Part shown: positions 24,548-35,206 of the stretch, in pieces
Layout of the letters: every line of letters begins with the position of its first letter
Numbering within the stretch: position 1 is the stretch's first letter
From: Porogramme epimiltina
Taxonomy: Eukaryota; Basidiomycota; Agaricomycetes; Polyporales; Polyporaceae
DNA length: 64,000 nucleotides
Direction of reading: 5' to 3'
NCBI GenBank assembly: GCA_900155495.1
Contig: FTLJ01000165.1
Location: 1-64,000, forward strand
Made by a program: the position numbers and the translations under genes
The notes under the pieces: model-generated
The model's database searches: none
What the model saw: only the letters and a program-made list of their open reading frames with translations
Told to the model about the DNA's origin: nothing

Positions 24548-24603
24548 CCAATGGGTAGGAGGACGTAAAAGCGGTCATGTCGGTTGGCCGCTGGCATATA
24601 AGG
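24548..24603 (+). promoter_or_regulatory. CCAAT and TATA elements of the 90-residue gene
   Basis: A CCAAT box at 24548-24552 and TATAAGG at 24597-24603 lie about 175 and 125 bp before the ATG at 24724. Their order and spacing are as in a typical fungal core promoter. Confidence 0.55.
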
Positions 24604-24723
24604 ACGGAGCGGAGGGATGCCTGGTGGGCAGCACCCTCCCCCCCGTGCTCCCCTCCAACTGCCCGCCCTTCACGACCTTCACGCCCGCCTCCTTCCTTCC
24701 GCATCGCGTCCCGCGCTGTAACC

Positions 24724-25052
24724 ATGGTCTCCTCAACCGACCTCGCGTTTGTCACTATGGCACTTGCAGGACAAGGTGCATCCTTGCCTTTTCCGCAACC
24801 CGTCTCCTGTGTGCTGATGCCCCGCCTCCAGCCCAAGCGGCGTCCTCTATGCCCCTCTTCCCTACTATCAGCAGAGAGTCGTCCGAGACTCCCGCCTCAA
24901 AATATTACCACCTCAGACGTACTTCGACCGATTCGACGTCGTCTTCCTCGGTACCCGGCTCGCCCAGCCGACTAGCTCTCGGAGACGCGTTCTGGGCGTC
25001 GACAAGTACACACGGCCCCTTCGCACCCGGGCATCGACGTGGGAGCGACTAG
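24724..25052 (+). CDS. Small Ser-rich protein of unknown function (90 aa)
   Basis: Two exons (24724-24775 and 24832-25052) joined by a 56 nt GT-AG intron give 90 residues; the join leaves phase 1 and closes the frame. The start has a perfect context (ACCATGG) below a good TATA box. The product starts MVSSTDLAFVTMALAGQ, then becomes Ser/Thr/Pro-rich with SSSSVPGSPS and ends in HGPFAPGHRRGSD. There is no signal peptide, no Cys and no C-terminal CaaX box, so it is not a mating pheromone precursor. I do not recognise the family. The well-formed promoter, Kozak site and intron argue that it is real. Confidence 0.6.
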
Positions 25053-26065
25053 TGTGCGGTCCGTGGGGTGTGGTGCACGACTCTTTTCACGATCATGATC
25101 TTTGGGGCCGGCGCGGGCGTTGGCGAGCAGGGGATACCACTCAAGGGAGTTTGCGGTAGACGGATAGAACATCGGACAATTGCATTAGTGTGCTCTCGTG
25201 TGTATACACCGATCCGAGCAACTGTCTGCTACCACAAACGAAACATGAACGCACTAGCACCCTACGTGTGATCTTGGTTTCGGGTGCTCGCTCCTCGTAT
25301 CATGCAAGTGCCTGCTCAGTACTCAGCGCTCAGCTGAGCTGAAAGGCGGTAGCGGGAGTGAAAAGTGGCGGGATCCCATATTGGGTGGACGCACGCTTAT
25401 ATATATTGTCACGTGATCGCTAGTCTCTGCGCTACGGATAAACTTCGGGAGGAACTTGTCAACCTTGCCCGCCGACCTCTCACTTACGGTGGCCGCACAT
25501 ACAGTACAGTCTCTCTGAATACATCTGGACGCCGAAGGTGAAGGCGTAGAAGCATGTCCGGGCACTCAGTTCGGCTTCGTAGTCAGTCTATAAACCTCTC
25601 ATGATAATCACTGCCCGCTTATAAAATTTACATCCCCGGGTCGCTACATAGAGTAGTCGGCCAGTGGCATCCGACCTGCGACGTAGCTTGTTGCTCCGAT
25701 GTCCATAATGCCCGACCTCTCTATCGCAACAGTCGCCCTCTCGCTGCTCTATTTCCTGCCTATCCCTCCTTGGTGAGTCCTCTATTATCGCGTCCAAATT
25801 GCTCCACCAACTCACGATTACTCGTCTCTCCGACATGCCCCTCTTGCTAAATTGCCACCCATTGCTTCTAACGCGCTCAGTATTTCTGGTTTGAGCAGTG
25901 TCTTCACGAAAAGAACGGCATCTGTTTCCTCTCAAATGCCGCACTCATGCCCCCACGCGGCCACGTGGTACGAAGCAACTCCGCGGCTGGATGCGGGGGC
26001 TGCCGGACAGCCGTGCCGCCGCGCGTCGCGCGTATATTACTTTGGGCGGGCGCAACGTTCTGCTC
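25053..26065. other. Intergenic upstream of family copy D
   Basis: About 1 kb. It contains a CACGTG E-box near 25.41 kb and, at 25.70-25.77 kb, a short hydrophobic open frame (MPDLSIATVALSLLYFLPIP) followed by a possible donor. I could not join that frame to the next gene, whose own TATA box and ATG lie further down, so I do not call it. Confidence 0.4.
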
Positions 26066-26073
26066 TATAAAAA
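26066..26073 (+). promoter_or_regulatory. TATA box of family copy D
   Basis: TATAAAAA, 80 bp before the ATG at 26146. It supports that ATG as the start. Confidence 0.6.
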
Positions 26074-26145
26074 CATGCTCCAGCTCGCCTCCACTCCTCA
26101 CCTTCCTTGGTGGGAGACGACGCGAACCGCCAGCCATCATCTCTC

Positions 26146-27290
26146 ATGGACCGTCTGGTGGAAGACTATGCAAAGTCTCCCCTCCCGTTGCCCGCCACGG
26201 TGACAGCTCGAGACTTACAAACAGGTGAAATGGAACGCCAGAGCTCCGAAGATGTGAGCTCACCTGCCTCTATTCCCCCACGTCCTCACTCAAGAAATAT
26301 ATCATTCCAGTGGCTGCCGCGTCTGGACAGCCTCTGGCCCCTCCCTGTCGCCGGACTCGCCTGGCTTGCGCACGTGAGGTTCAGGCGACGCTTTCCAGAG
26401 CCGTTGTGGTTCGGCTCTCTACAGCTCACGTCGCTCAAGTACGCCGAGCTGTACGGCCTCGGCGGGGTCGGCGCCGTCAGTGCTCTCGAGACCATCCGTC
26501 GGCGGCGTGAGGTGCTTCGCGACCCCGACCTGGATACTCTAGACAAAATGGGTGCCTGGATGCACTTGGCTTCCAGGGTTATCAAAGATGAGAATACGTG
26601 TTTGGAAACTGAATCTTTCAAAGATAGAGGTCCCCGATCTTGTAAGCGCCCTCTCTTACGTCTCCCCATGAGTATTGACTACAATTTTCTATGGTAGCCT
26701 TGTATCCCACTTCGGGTGGCTTTTTCGATAAACTCGCGTGGCGCCACAATCACATGTGGTCCACCAACGCACAATGGAACGCTGCGTATGCCACCGTGAT
26801 CTCAACGTTCAAGCGAGACGATGCACGACTCTCAGCGAGAGATCTGGACAATTGCGTCACTTACGTGGCGAACGTGATTGCTGGAGCACCATATAACCGG
26901 TTCGGATCGGTAAGTCAATGAGTCATTCTGTTACAAATTGCGTGGCGATCTCGAACTAAGTACGCTTCGATCTAGAACTTCGACCGCCCGCTGAAGGAGC
27001 CCTTGCTCGCCGTAACCATCGGCTTATCCGTCGCGCGCGAGTTTTTCTCGCCAAAGATCGTAATGGCGTTAAACGGCGTGCAGCGCGTCCTCATCTACGC
27101 GTTGGCGTACGTCCTCGCGGTGAAACCTTACGAAGGCTACGTTCGTATTGCTGCGTTGCCGGACGCCGCCAGGAGGACGGTCGGAGCGGCCATCCGCGCC
27201 GAACTGCCCAGAATTGATGAGATTGGGCGCTTGGTATCCGATCCGGAATATCAGATAGAGATTGACGAAAGACGCCGAAGTAAGATGTAA
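26146..27290 (+). CDS. Unnamed fungal family protein, dispersed copy D
   Basis: A distant paralogue of copies A to C. Four exons (26146-26253, 26311-26641, 26698-26909, 26976-27290) give 321 residues, with introns in the same phases (0, 1, 0) at the same places: exon 2 opens with TGG and a segment WPLPVAGLAWLAHVRFRRR, exon 3 begins LYPTSGGFFDKLAW and continues to HNHMW, and exon 4 carries NGVQRVLIYALAY where the others have NGLQRLVFTAWVY. The first intron is 57 nt with no stop in frame, so retaining it would only insert 19 residues. Function unknown. Sequence between relatives is conserved mainly in exons 3 and 4, suggesting that the C-terminal half is the working domain. Confidence 0.8.
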
Positions 27291-27621
27291 AGGGTTTGTG
27301 TATCTTTCGTTTAGTCCTCGATTTCTATTTGAATGCTTGCTACGTGCACTGTGTTTTGTTATTAGCTTTTTTGCTCTTCGCTCTACTGTGATATACCACG
27401 CATCTTACCCCCGCTCTGCTTAGAATCATATCTAGCTCTCATCCCATGTGTGTGCCAAGTTTTGAAGGCTCATTGAGGTCCTACATATCGAGCCAAAGAA
27501 GTTATAGTCGCCTAATTCGAATCGGCAGTTCTCCCGTGTATATAAGACGAGACTGAAAAAGTCCAAGGATCTTTTACGACAACGAATGGGAGCGATGTAC
27601 ACAATGGTAGATGCATCAAGT
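27291..27621. other. Intergenic, convergent 3' flanks
   Basis: About 330 bp between copy D (plus) and the first F-box-like gene (minus), with T-rich sequence just after the stop of D. Nothing else seen. Confidence 0.5.
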
Positions 27622-29408
27622 CTATTCACAGCGACCATCCGAATCAAAGATTCTGTTGCGCATGTTAGGTAATGCATCGTGTCAGGTAGCAAGGTTGCAC
27701 TCACGACACCCCATAGTTCGCCCGAGTGGTGTGGTCGTCCACAATTTCTACCTGTGCATGGCACGTCCCATCTGGACCGCGCACAGCCCGGAACTCGCAC
27801 CAAAAGAACGCTTCGTCATATTGAAGGAAACACACCAAGTCCACCGTCGGATGTAACTTGCGCACGAGCGTATCCGCGGCGGCAAAGTATGCACTCAGAA
27901 CATCGCGCTCGACGAGGGATTCTTTTGTCCGATATCTGCGTCGTTGGTAAATGGTCTTCCTGCCACCGAATGGCCGCTTATAAGACCTGGGCCAGTCCAG
28001 GTGCAGTCGGAGTACCCGAAGTTCTTTCAAAGACGACAGGGCCTCTCCTATGGCCCCCTAGGTCGTCTACATTGTCAGCGCTATCTCCCTGGACCCACTG
28101 CAAGACGTAATGTGACGCACGACATCTGGATCACGGAGGTCTTCTTCCCCCTCATACCAATAGAACTGGAAGAAACGGAGACGCAGAAGCGAGCTTGCTA
28201 CACATCGCAGAACGTCGAGCCGCTCCCGATCTCCTTGAAACTCGAGAACCAGATCCGTCAGGTCAGGGACCCGGGGTGCACATTGCCGAAGAATACTGAT
28301 CATCTCTAATGCAGAAAGCGGGGATGGCGGGTTCCACACCTTGTCCAGATAATTGAATTCCAACGGGCCATCCCTCCCGAGATAGAACACGTACGGATGT
28401 GGAAAGTAGCGGAGTGTTAAGCGACGCATGGAAGCAGGGAGGTGGCGGAAGAGCTGGTCATCGGGGTGAGGCTGAGTGAGGGTGAGGCTCTCTAGCTCGG
28501 GCCACGGATACACCGCCGGATGACCCAACGGCCATACCGCGTGGCGTTGATCACCGCCTTGTGGGTCCGCAAGTACGAGCGTGAGTTCTTTGAGACGTGG
28601 CATCTGCGAAAAGAGCGTGATGTAAGGCTTGCCGGGTACAGTCTGGCGCTCTCCGTAGAGATCGAGGACGCGGAGTTGCGGCCATATGTTCTGGCGGATG
28701 GTGTGTAGAGGGAGGGGTTCAATGATGGAGATAAGTTCTTGAAGAGTTTCAGGCACTTGCTCGAGGACGATGGTGAGGAAGTCATATTGGGGCGGCGCGG
28801 CGCGGGGGTAGGCAGCGTAGGTCGCTTGTAGGTAAGAAAAACGAGTGAGTGGGGGGATCTTGAGTTGACGATGGATGAGAAGTGGGACCTCGTGGGTGAA
28901 GAATGGGCAGGCGATGCGGAATTCTCGGAGGCATGGAGCGAGGAGTATCGCGCTGATGACTGCTGAGTGTATCTCAGCCTTCTTAAACCTCTCGAAAGAG
29001 TTGATGTTGAGCGCGACAGAACGAAGGCGAGGCATTTGAGATAGGGCAGTAGCGAGGAAGTCCCTCTCCTGGATAATGGTCTGAAAAAAATCATGGGGTT
29101 TGTCCAAGAAGCAATCCAGTAATTCCAATGCCCTACAGATATGTATCAGATCGTCTTATTATGCTAGTATGAACGCATCGGAGATATTAAACTCACTGTA
29201 TATGCGGCCATAATGTTTGTGGGGGAAATCTTTCAGGGAACGTGTAAATCGAGATCTTACAGACGCGAAAGAGGACGGGCATGCACGCCGCCCGGATATC
29301 CCTGTTCGCAGAGCTCAAAGGTAATAGACCCGCGTTATCTTGAAGAATATGTAAGACACATAACAAAACGTCATAGTCGAGACGGATGCAGAGGGAAGAG
29401 GCCGCCAT
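27622..29408 (-). CDS. F-box-like / leucine-rich protein, copy 1
   Basis: A basidiomycete F-box-like protein with a degenerate leucine-rich body, probably a substrate adaptor of an SCF ubiquitin ligase (inference from architecture). Four exons (29408-29197, 29132-28124, 28057-27705, 27652-27622) give 534 residues. The N-terminus LDYDVLLCVLHILQD followed by LFRVCKISI is the F-box-like part; then come repeated strand-Leu motifs such as LRVLDLYGER, MPRLKELTLVLAD and WPELESLTLTQPHP. The last exon is only 31 nt and encodes IFDSDGRCE before the stop; copy 2 has the same tiny exon, which supports both models. The donor of intron 2 (GTCGTG) is weak; an alternative donor GTGGGT 20-30 nt on is possible. 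The start is the first real ATG; an upstream in-frame GTG at 29450 is ignored. Confidence 0.8.
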
Positions 29409-29778
29409 CGTTCGCTTTGAGTGACCAAACTGTCGATAATGCAGCCTCACGATGTCTAGAGCTCATGTCATCCGTGACCCGTTAGAGACGGAACTTGACT
29501 TGGAGATAAGCGGAGATTGAAGCGGAATGATAGCCTTGATCGTATTTCAAGAACCGCCGCGGCACCGTCACGATCACGTTTGAACTTTCCGTTTTTGGAA
29601 GGTCTTTGGGCTTTGTGGCGGGATCTGCGGTGGGGTGGTCCTGTTCTCAACGCACCATGCTTTACAGCCCCCCACTTCCTCCTTCTCACTCGTTATCGAG
29701 TGGCTCATCTACCATACAGCGGAATATCGCCAGTATATCTACTACCGCAGAGCTTATAGCGAGCGCGCTACCGTCATC
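29409..29778. other. Divergent promoter region
   Basis: About 370 bp between the divergent starts of the F-box-like copy 1 and the dynamin-like gene. It must carry both promoters. I see no clear TATA box. Confidence 0.5.
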
Positions 29779-32700
29779 ATGTCGGGGAGTGTCCAACATC
29801 AAACACTCCTCAATTCCGACTATGGTAAGAGCTCGAAGGAGCTCATCGAATTCGTAGGCCAACTTCGGGCACTGGGGTGTGTTTCTCATTTTCTATCCCT
29901 TCATCAACGCCTCTGACCGTCGTTTTGAAGAGCACATATTGATGTTGAGCTCCCTCGCATCGTTGTCATCGGAAATCAAAGTGCCGGCAAGTCCAGTCTT
30001 GTAGAGGCTATATCCGGGGTGTGCTGAGGATATTTATACCTCTAACTAATGTAAACTGACATCCCTCTATAGATCAACGTTCCTCGGGATGCAGGGACAT
30101 GCACCCGATGCCCGATGGAATGTCGTCTCTCTCATTCGAGAGACCAATGGTCGTGTCAGATAAAGATACGTTGGGAGTACGAGGCGGATGGCCGATCCCC
30201 TAGAGGCGAAGTCTCGGAAACCAACTTTGGTCCCCTCTTGGCCGATAAGGCTCAGGTCGAGCCTTTGCTCCGTCGTGCCCAAGCGGCAATTCTCAGTCCT
30301 AACACCCCCGCGGCGACTTTCATCACTATGAGTGATGAGCAATTGAAGGCGAATCGAAGCGCGATGCCATTTTCAAGGAACGTCGTGTGTGTTGAGCTCT
30401 CGGGGCCTGATCTGGCGGATTTGTCTTTCGTAGACCTTCCAGGTGAGTGCCTTTGATTCAGGGCAATTACGCGTCAACTAAACGTGCATCTACGCATCAT
30501 AGGTATCGTCCAGAACGCGGACCAGGATATAGTGCTTCTCGTGGAGAACCTTGTCAAGTCGTACATCGACGGGAATAGTCTCATTCTTGTAACGCTACCC
30601 ATGAGCGGTACGTAGCTCTCTTCTCGAGCCCTGCAATCTTACTCATTAATTTCAGACGATATTGAGAACCAGAAGGCGGCTCGGCTGGCCAAGCTTGCGG
30701 ATCCTCGCGGGTTGCGCACGATAGGTACGATATATACCCTTCTCGGCTCGACACACAGCACTGACTTTCTCTTAGGTGTAATGACCAAACCCGACACTCT
30801 CACAGCTGGTTCGACAAAGGCCCGTGATTTATGGCTCGAAGTTCTCGAAGGGCGTCGCCATTCACTTCACCACGGCTATTATTGCACTCGCCAGCCAGAT
30901 GACGACGAGCGGGCGCGTGGGCTTTGTGGTCCCGAGGCACGTGTGACAGAATCTGCGTTCTTCCGGAACACGGCACCGTGGTCAGGCTCGACTCACCAAA
31001 ACAGATTTGGGACCACGAATCTCGTGAGGAACGTTAGCAGGCTGTTGACTCAAATCATCCGCGAGTCGTACGTCTCCCATCTTTGTTTACGTGTCCCGTG
31101 AGCTTATCGATGATATAACTGTCGTTCATCATAGTTTGCCGGGTATCCTTGATGGTGTCGCGACGCAGTTGGAGAGCTGCAACACGCAATTGGCCAAACT
31201 TCCTCCAGCCATGGTGGAAGACCCGGTTGCATTCGTTTACACGCTCGTGACCAAGTTTTGTGCGGACCTCAAGGAACGTGTCGTTGGCTCGCCATCGAGC
31301 ACGGACCTAGTACAAGCGAATCGGGACACGTACGAGGACTTCAAGTATGCGATAAGGTCCACCGCACCTCCGTTCGTTCCGTATAAGAACGCGACGCAAG
31401 CTCCCGCCGACATATCCCAATATGTTCGGTTTGACGGGATCGACAAAGACGGGAAGCCTACAGGAACACTCATGTATCTGGAGGACGTTAAGGAACACCT
31501 CTGCGGGTGCGTCGTCCGTCTACACCTTCCTTCTATACATACAGATCATGCCGTTTTGCAGGTCTGTGACTCGCGAGCTTCCTGGGAATGTCCCCTACGC
31601 GGCCAAGCTGTCCCTTTTTCAAACGTTTCGAGCGACCTGGGGAACGGCCACGCTCTCCTGCTTTAGCGACGTCGAGGTCGAGTTCAAAGAGGCAGTTATG
31701 GAGCTGATCAAAGAGCAATTCTCTCGCTACAGCGGCCTCATCTCTGCTGTCAAGTACGTTTTTCCCCCGCCTTGTGCCACCCGACTAATTGTTCCTGATT
31801 CGTTACGATCACGTGCAGGCCGGTGATGGTGGAGCTCATGGAGAGCTGTGGCGAGACGACAAAGTCGCAGCTACGCATGGTGCTGGAGCTCGAAAGTGTG
31901 CCGTTCACGCAGAACGGACACTACTTCCAAGAGTGTCGCGACAAGTGGCTCTCTAAGTACAAGGACGCACGAGCAGGCAAGGGCCCCGCCGAGCGCGTGA
32001 CGCCGATGACCGTGCCGGGGCTCATGCTGGACTCGACGTTCGTCGCACCTTCTGGTGGACGTGAGTGTGTCTTTCATCCTTGTCGCGGCTATCCTGACGC
32101 CGAACACACAGCGGAATTGGCGCTTCCGAGCCGGAAGCGCAAGAAGAGCAAGGGACAGCGCGCGGGTGCGCCGGCACCTTCCTCGCCTCGGGAACGCCCT
32201 CTAAAGCTCCCGCGCACGAATAGCGCACCAGTCACTGCATCTACGTCGGCGCCACCAGCATCCTCGTCTTCGCAGCACACTGCCTTCGCTCCATGGGCCT
32301 CTCCGTCTTCCGGTGGATCAGTATTTGCAGCAATATCTCAACAGCGTACTGCACTCCCGGCCGGTCTGCCTCTGCCTCCCGACACCAGCTTGCAACAACC
32401 GCAGAAGCACCCACTTGCCTTCGCGGGCTTCCGACCTCCGGCCGTGCCACCTGGGCCACAAGATCCGGAAGCAGAGAAGCGGGAGGCTCTCATGAGCGTC
32501 CTTTCCGGGTTGGCAAAGCTCGGGTACGAAGGTGTCAAAGAGACCGACTTGGGGAAGCTTAACCCGCCCGATATGTACGAGGACGAGCTCGCGGTCATGG
32601 CGGAAGTCCGTGCGTACTTCCAGGTCTCGTACAAGGTATGTTCCCCGTTAAAGTTCGCGTACGCGATGCTGACGACCTGTGGACTGGGTGCGCCTTCGGG

Positions 32701-32953
32701 ATGACAGAGAGTAATCGACTATGTCCCGCTGACGATCGACCACCACTTCCTGTACGCGTTCGCCGATGCGATCCGTGGGCGGTTGTTTGAGCGGCTTGGG
32801 CTTGGAACACCGACTGCCCACCAGCGGTGCGTGGCGTACGTGGCGGAGGACCCGACTGTGGTGGCAACGCGCGACGAGCTGTTGACGAAGAAGAAGCGGC
32901 TTGAGAATGTGCGACAGGCTCTATTCGCGTTCGGGATGCAGGTCGGTGTATGA
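29779..32953 (+). CDS. Dynamin-like large GTPase
   Basis: Eleven exons (29779-29876, 29931-30018, 30073-30442, 30503-30607, 30656-30724, 30776-31067, 31135-31506, 31562-31753, 31819-32060, 32112-32635, 32708-32953) give 865 residues. GTPase motifs are complete: G1 GNQSAGKSS at residues 47-55, a G2 Thr in TCTRCPMEC, G3 DLPG at 183-186 and G4 TKPD at 247-250. The middle/stalk region follows (LPGILDGVATQLE onward), then an insert with RKRKKSKGQR and long Ser/Pro/Ala-rich sequence (about residues 615-720), and a C-terminal GTPase effector domain (from about 785, YVPLTIDHHFLYAFAD). There is no pleckstrin domain, so it resembles the Vps1/Mx-like fungal group expanded in agaricomycetes rather than endocytic dynamin. 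Role in membrane remodelling is inferred. Confidence 0.9.
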
Positions 32954-33554
32954 GTTGTTTTTCACAGAGAATGCAGCGCTGTTGGGATTTGGTAGCCAGC
33001 GTATGGTTTCTTTATGTCGCCATGTTTCCCTGTTATCGATGTATGTTTTAGCCTGTTTGTTTGATCGCATATTGTCGGCTTTTTTGTTTTGCATCCGCCA
33101 ACCCCTAACGCAATAACAATCATGAGCTGAATATTCAAGTTAGAGGAAAAGCGAGCTTCCGTACTCCGCCAGGGAGAACTCCGACAAGGATCCCAGACGC
33201 TCCTCAAAGAAGCGCCGCCCTGCGGCACTACAAGCATTGCGACATGCAGAGTTTGATCGGTCATGGAATTCTACTCCTGTGCTAACTCTATGTCGGCTCT
33301 GGCCATCTGAAGGCCTTCTCCTCTTCCCTTTAGATTGTCTGATTTCCCAATAAGTATGAGCTATAATCAAGCAAAGGCCAACGCACGTACTTAGAACTAC
33401 CTTGAACCTTCGAATCACTTAGATTTTCTTTGCTGGATCTCAGTCGCTTGGATGATTGTGTCAGTTTCGAGGTCCCCGACGCATCGTAGGAGTTCCTCTT
33501 GCATGGAACTTGTCGGCTGACAAGAGAAATCATACCGACTGTACCATGGCATCA
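32954..33554. other. Intergenic, convergent 3' flanks
   Basis: About 600 bp between the dynamin-like gene (plus) and the next gene (minus). T-rich sequence follows the dynamin stop. No gene seen. Confidence 0.5.
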
Positions 33555-35206
33555 TCAGTAACGGGACGGGAGCGCGGGTCCGTGGCATTCACACCCACCA
33601 TTTCCATCAGCTATAATCTTGGGGGAAAGCTTCTTCAGCGCTGCTGGTATATCTCTTGGGAAGTTTGCAAGCTGATAAACTGCGTCTGCGAGATGATTAC
33701 AAGCGGACCGTGAAAAGCTTACGTCGAAAGCACTAAGAAAGTCCTGAGTGGAAGCGAGAGCAAATTCGACTGGTGAATTCTGTTATGTGTGGAAATGCGA
33801 ACATATTAATCGGAAGGAAGGCGGATGCTCAAATATCGAATACGCACCTGAAATATATAATCAAGTAGGTAGTTGACAGGGTCGCAAGGCTGTATAACCA
33901 GGAGATCGGCACATTTTAAAACATACGAGATGAAGTCTTCACTTACCAATTTGGCAGCCGTGGTGCGTTTCAGATAGTCCTCATGAATGTGCTCGTCCCG
34001 GTCCACAGTGATACCCTCTAGAACGTCGGGGTCACGGGGGGCAGATGGCGGATCATGTGGGCCGGCAGCAGCACGAATTGGGTCTCTAGACAACCACCAA
34101 AGGCGCCTACGCATCTTGTAGTAGTGGATGAAAACGCACTGGTCTTGCGCCTCACTTGGGGTGACCTCTGCAGATGGATAGCTCGATATTGGAATGTCGT
34201 ACGGGTGTAGTGGCGGGCATATGCGATAATGAGTCGCGGGGAGAATTTGATCGGAAAGATGGATGGAGAGTTTCGCGGAAGAAGAACCACCGCACTCTAA
34301 CGAGATGGTGCCTTCATGACTTTTTGTTACCCCTTCATAAGCTGCGATTATCCAACGTTTCGTTTTAGTTGTTCCAGAAACGAAGACAAGATCCCGCTCT
34401 TTGAGTCCGAGACCCCAGCGCCCGTTGGCCAACGCCAGCCAGCTGTCGATATGTTCTCGCATGTAGGTTGTGATTAATCGCCTCGATTCCATTTGTTTGC
34501 TGACGCATGGTGACTCTAGGGCTAGGAGGGCACCGGATTCATTCGTGAACTGGATGTTGAATCCGATTCCCGCTGTAACAGAAGGGAAGACACTGAAAAT
34601 ATATCGTCAGATCGTTCTATCTGAGTGTTTTGGCCACGCGAGCATGGTCTATCCGCAAACAGGTGCAGAGACACAGGCCTGTTCGAAGAGATTTGACCCC
34701 TTAGCAAACTCCTCTCAAACTCGGACTCAGCACTGGCAGAACCAGATAGTAGGAACACGTACTGAGTAGACACACACGGACGCCGCGAGCTGAATACGGG
34801 TACTCATTGGAATATCCATATCCGACCACTGTGTCCAAAGGAGGGATCCGGGTTGAGGAAAAACTTACGCGCTAGCATTCAGCCCCATGCTGGCCTCGAT
34901 GGCCCGGGTGCGTATGCTGCGGCTGCAGACCATGGGTTGAGAGATCTTTACACACTCCCCGACGAGGACTTCATCCAAATCGAAGGTGGAAAAGAGGTCT
35001 GGAACGCCCAATCTCTTGTTAAGCGGATGGTGGTGGGGCTTCGTCGAGTTAAAAAGAGGTTTGAAGGCGCCCTCGCTGAGCCACCCAACGTCACCGATGT
35101 GGACTTCACGTCCGTTTCCAGGTTCTGGGTGCCAGAGAGGGTGTCCATAGCCCAGAGGAAATAGCTGTTCAGCGTAGATGTTCCAGGGGGTCGTCGGGGT
35201 CAACAT
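33555..35206 (-). CDS. Basidiomycete-restricted family protein (unnamed)
   Basis: Four exons (35206-34869, 34592-33848, 33779-33723, 33671-33555) give 418 residues. The product belongs to a family I have seen often in agaricomycete genomes but that has no assigned function. Its landmarks are an N-terminal AEQLFPLGYGHPLWHPEPG, then IGDVGWL, a central FTNESGALLALESP followed by HIDSWLALAN, and GLKERDLVFVSGTTKTKRW. A Cys/His tail GGCECHGP ends it. The first intron is long for this genome (276 nt) and covers degenerate sequence; an extra small exon there cannot be excluded. The start ATG agrees with relatives as I remember them, which begin near the TPWNIYAEQLFP segment. No membrane segment or signal peptide is visible. 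Confidence 0.7.

Noticed and set aside
26107..26145. Upstream extension of copy D by 13 codons
   Set aside because: It would start at TTG; the ATG at 26146 lies at a proper distance from the TATA box.
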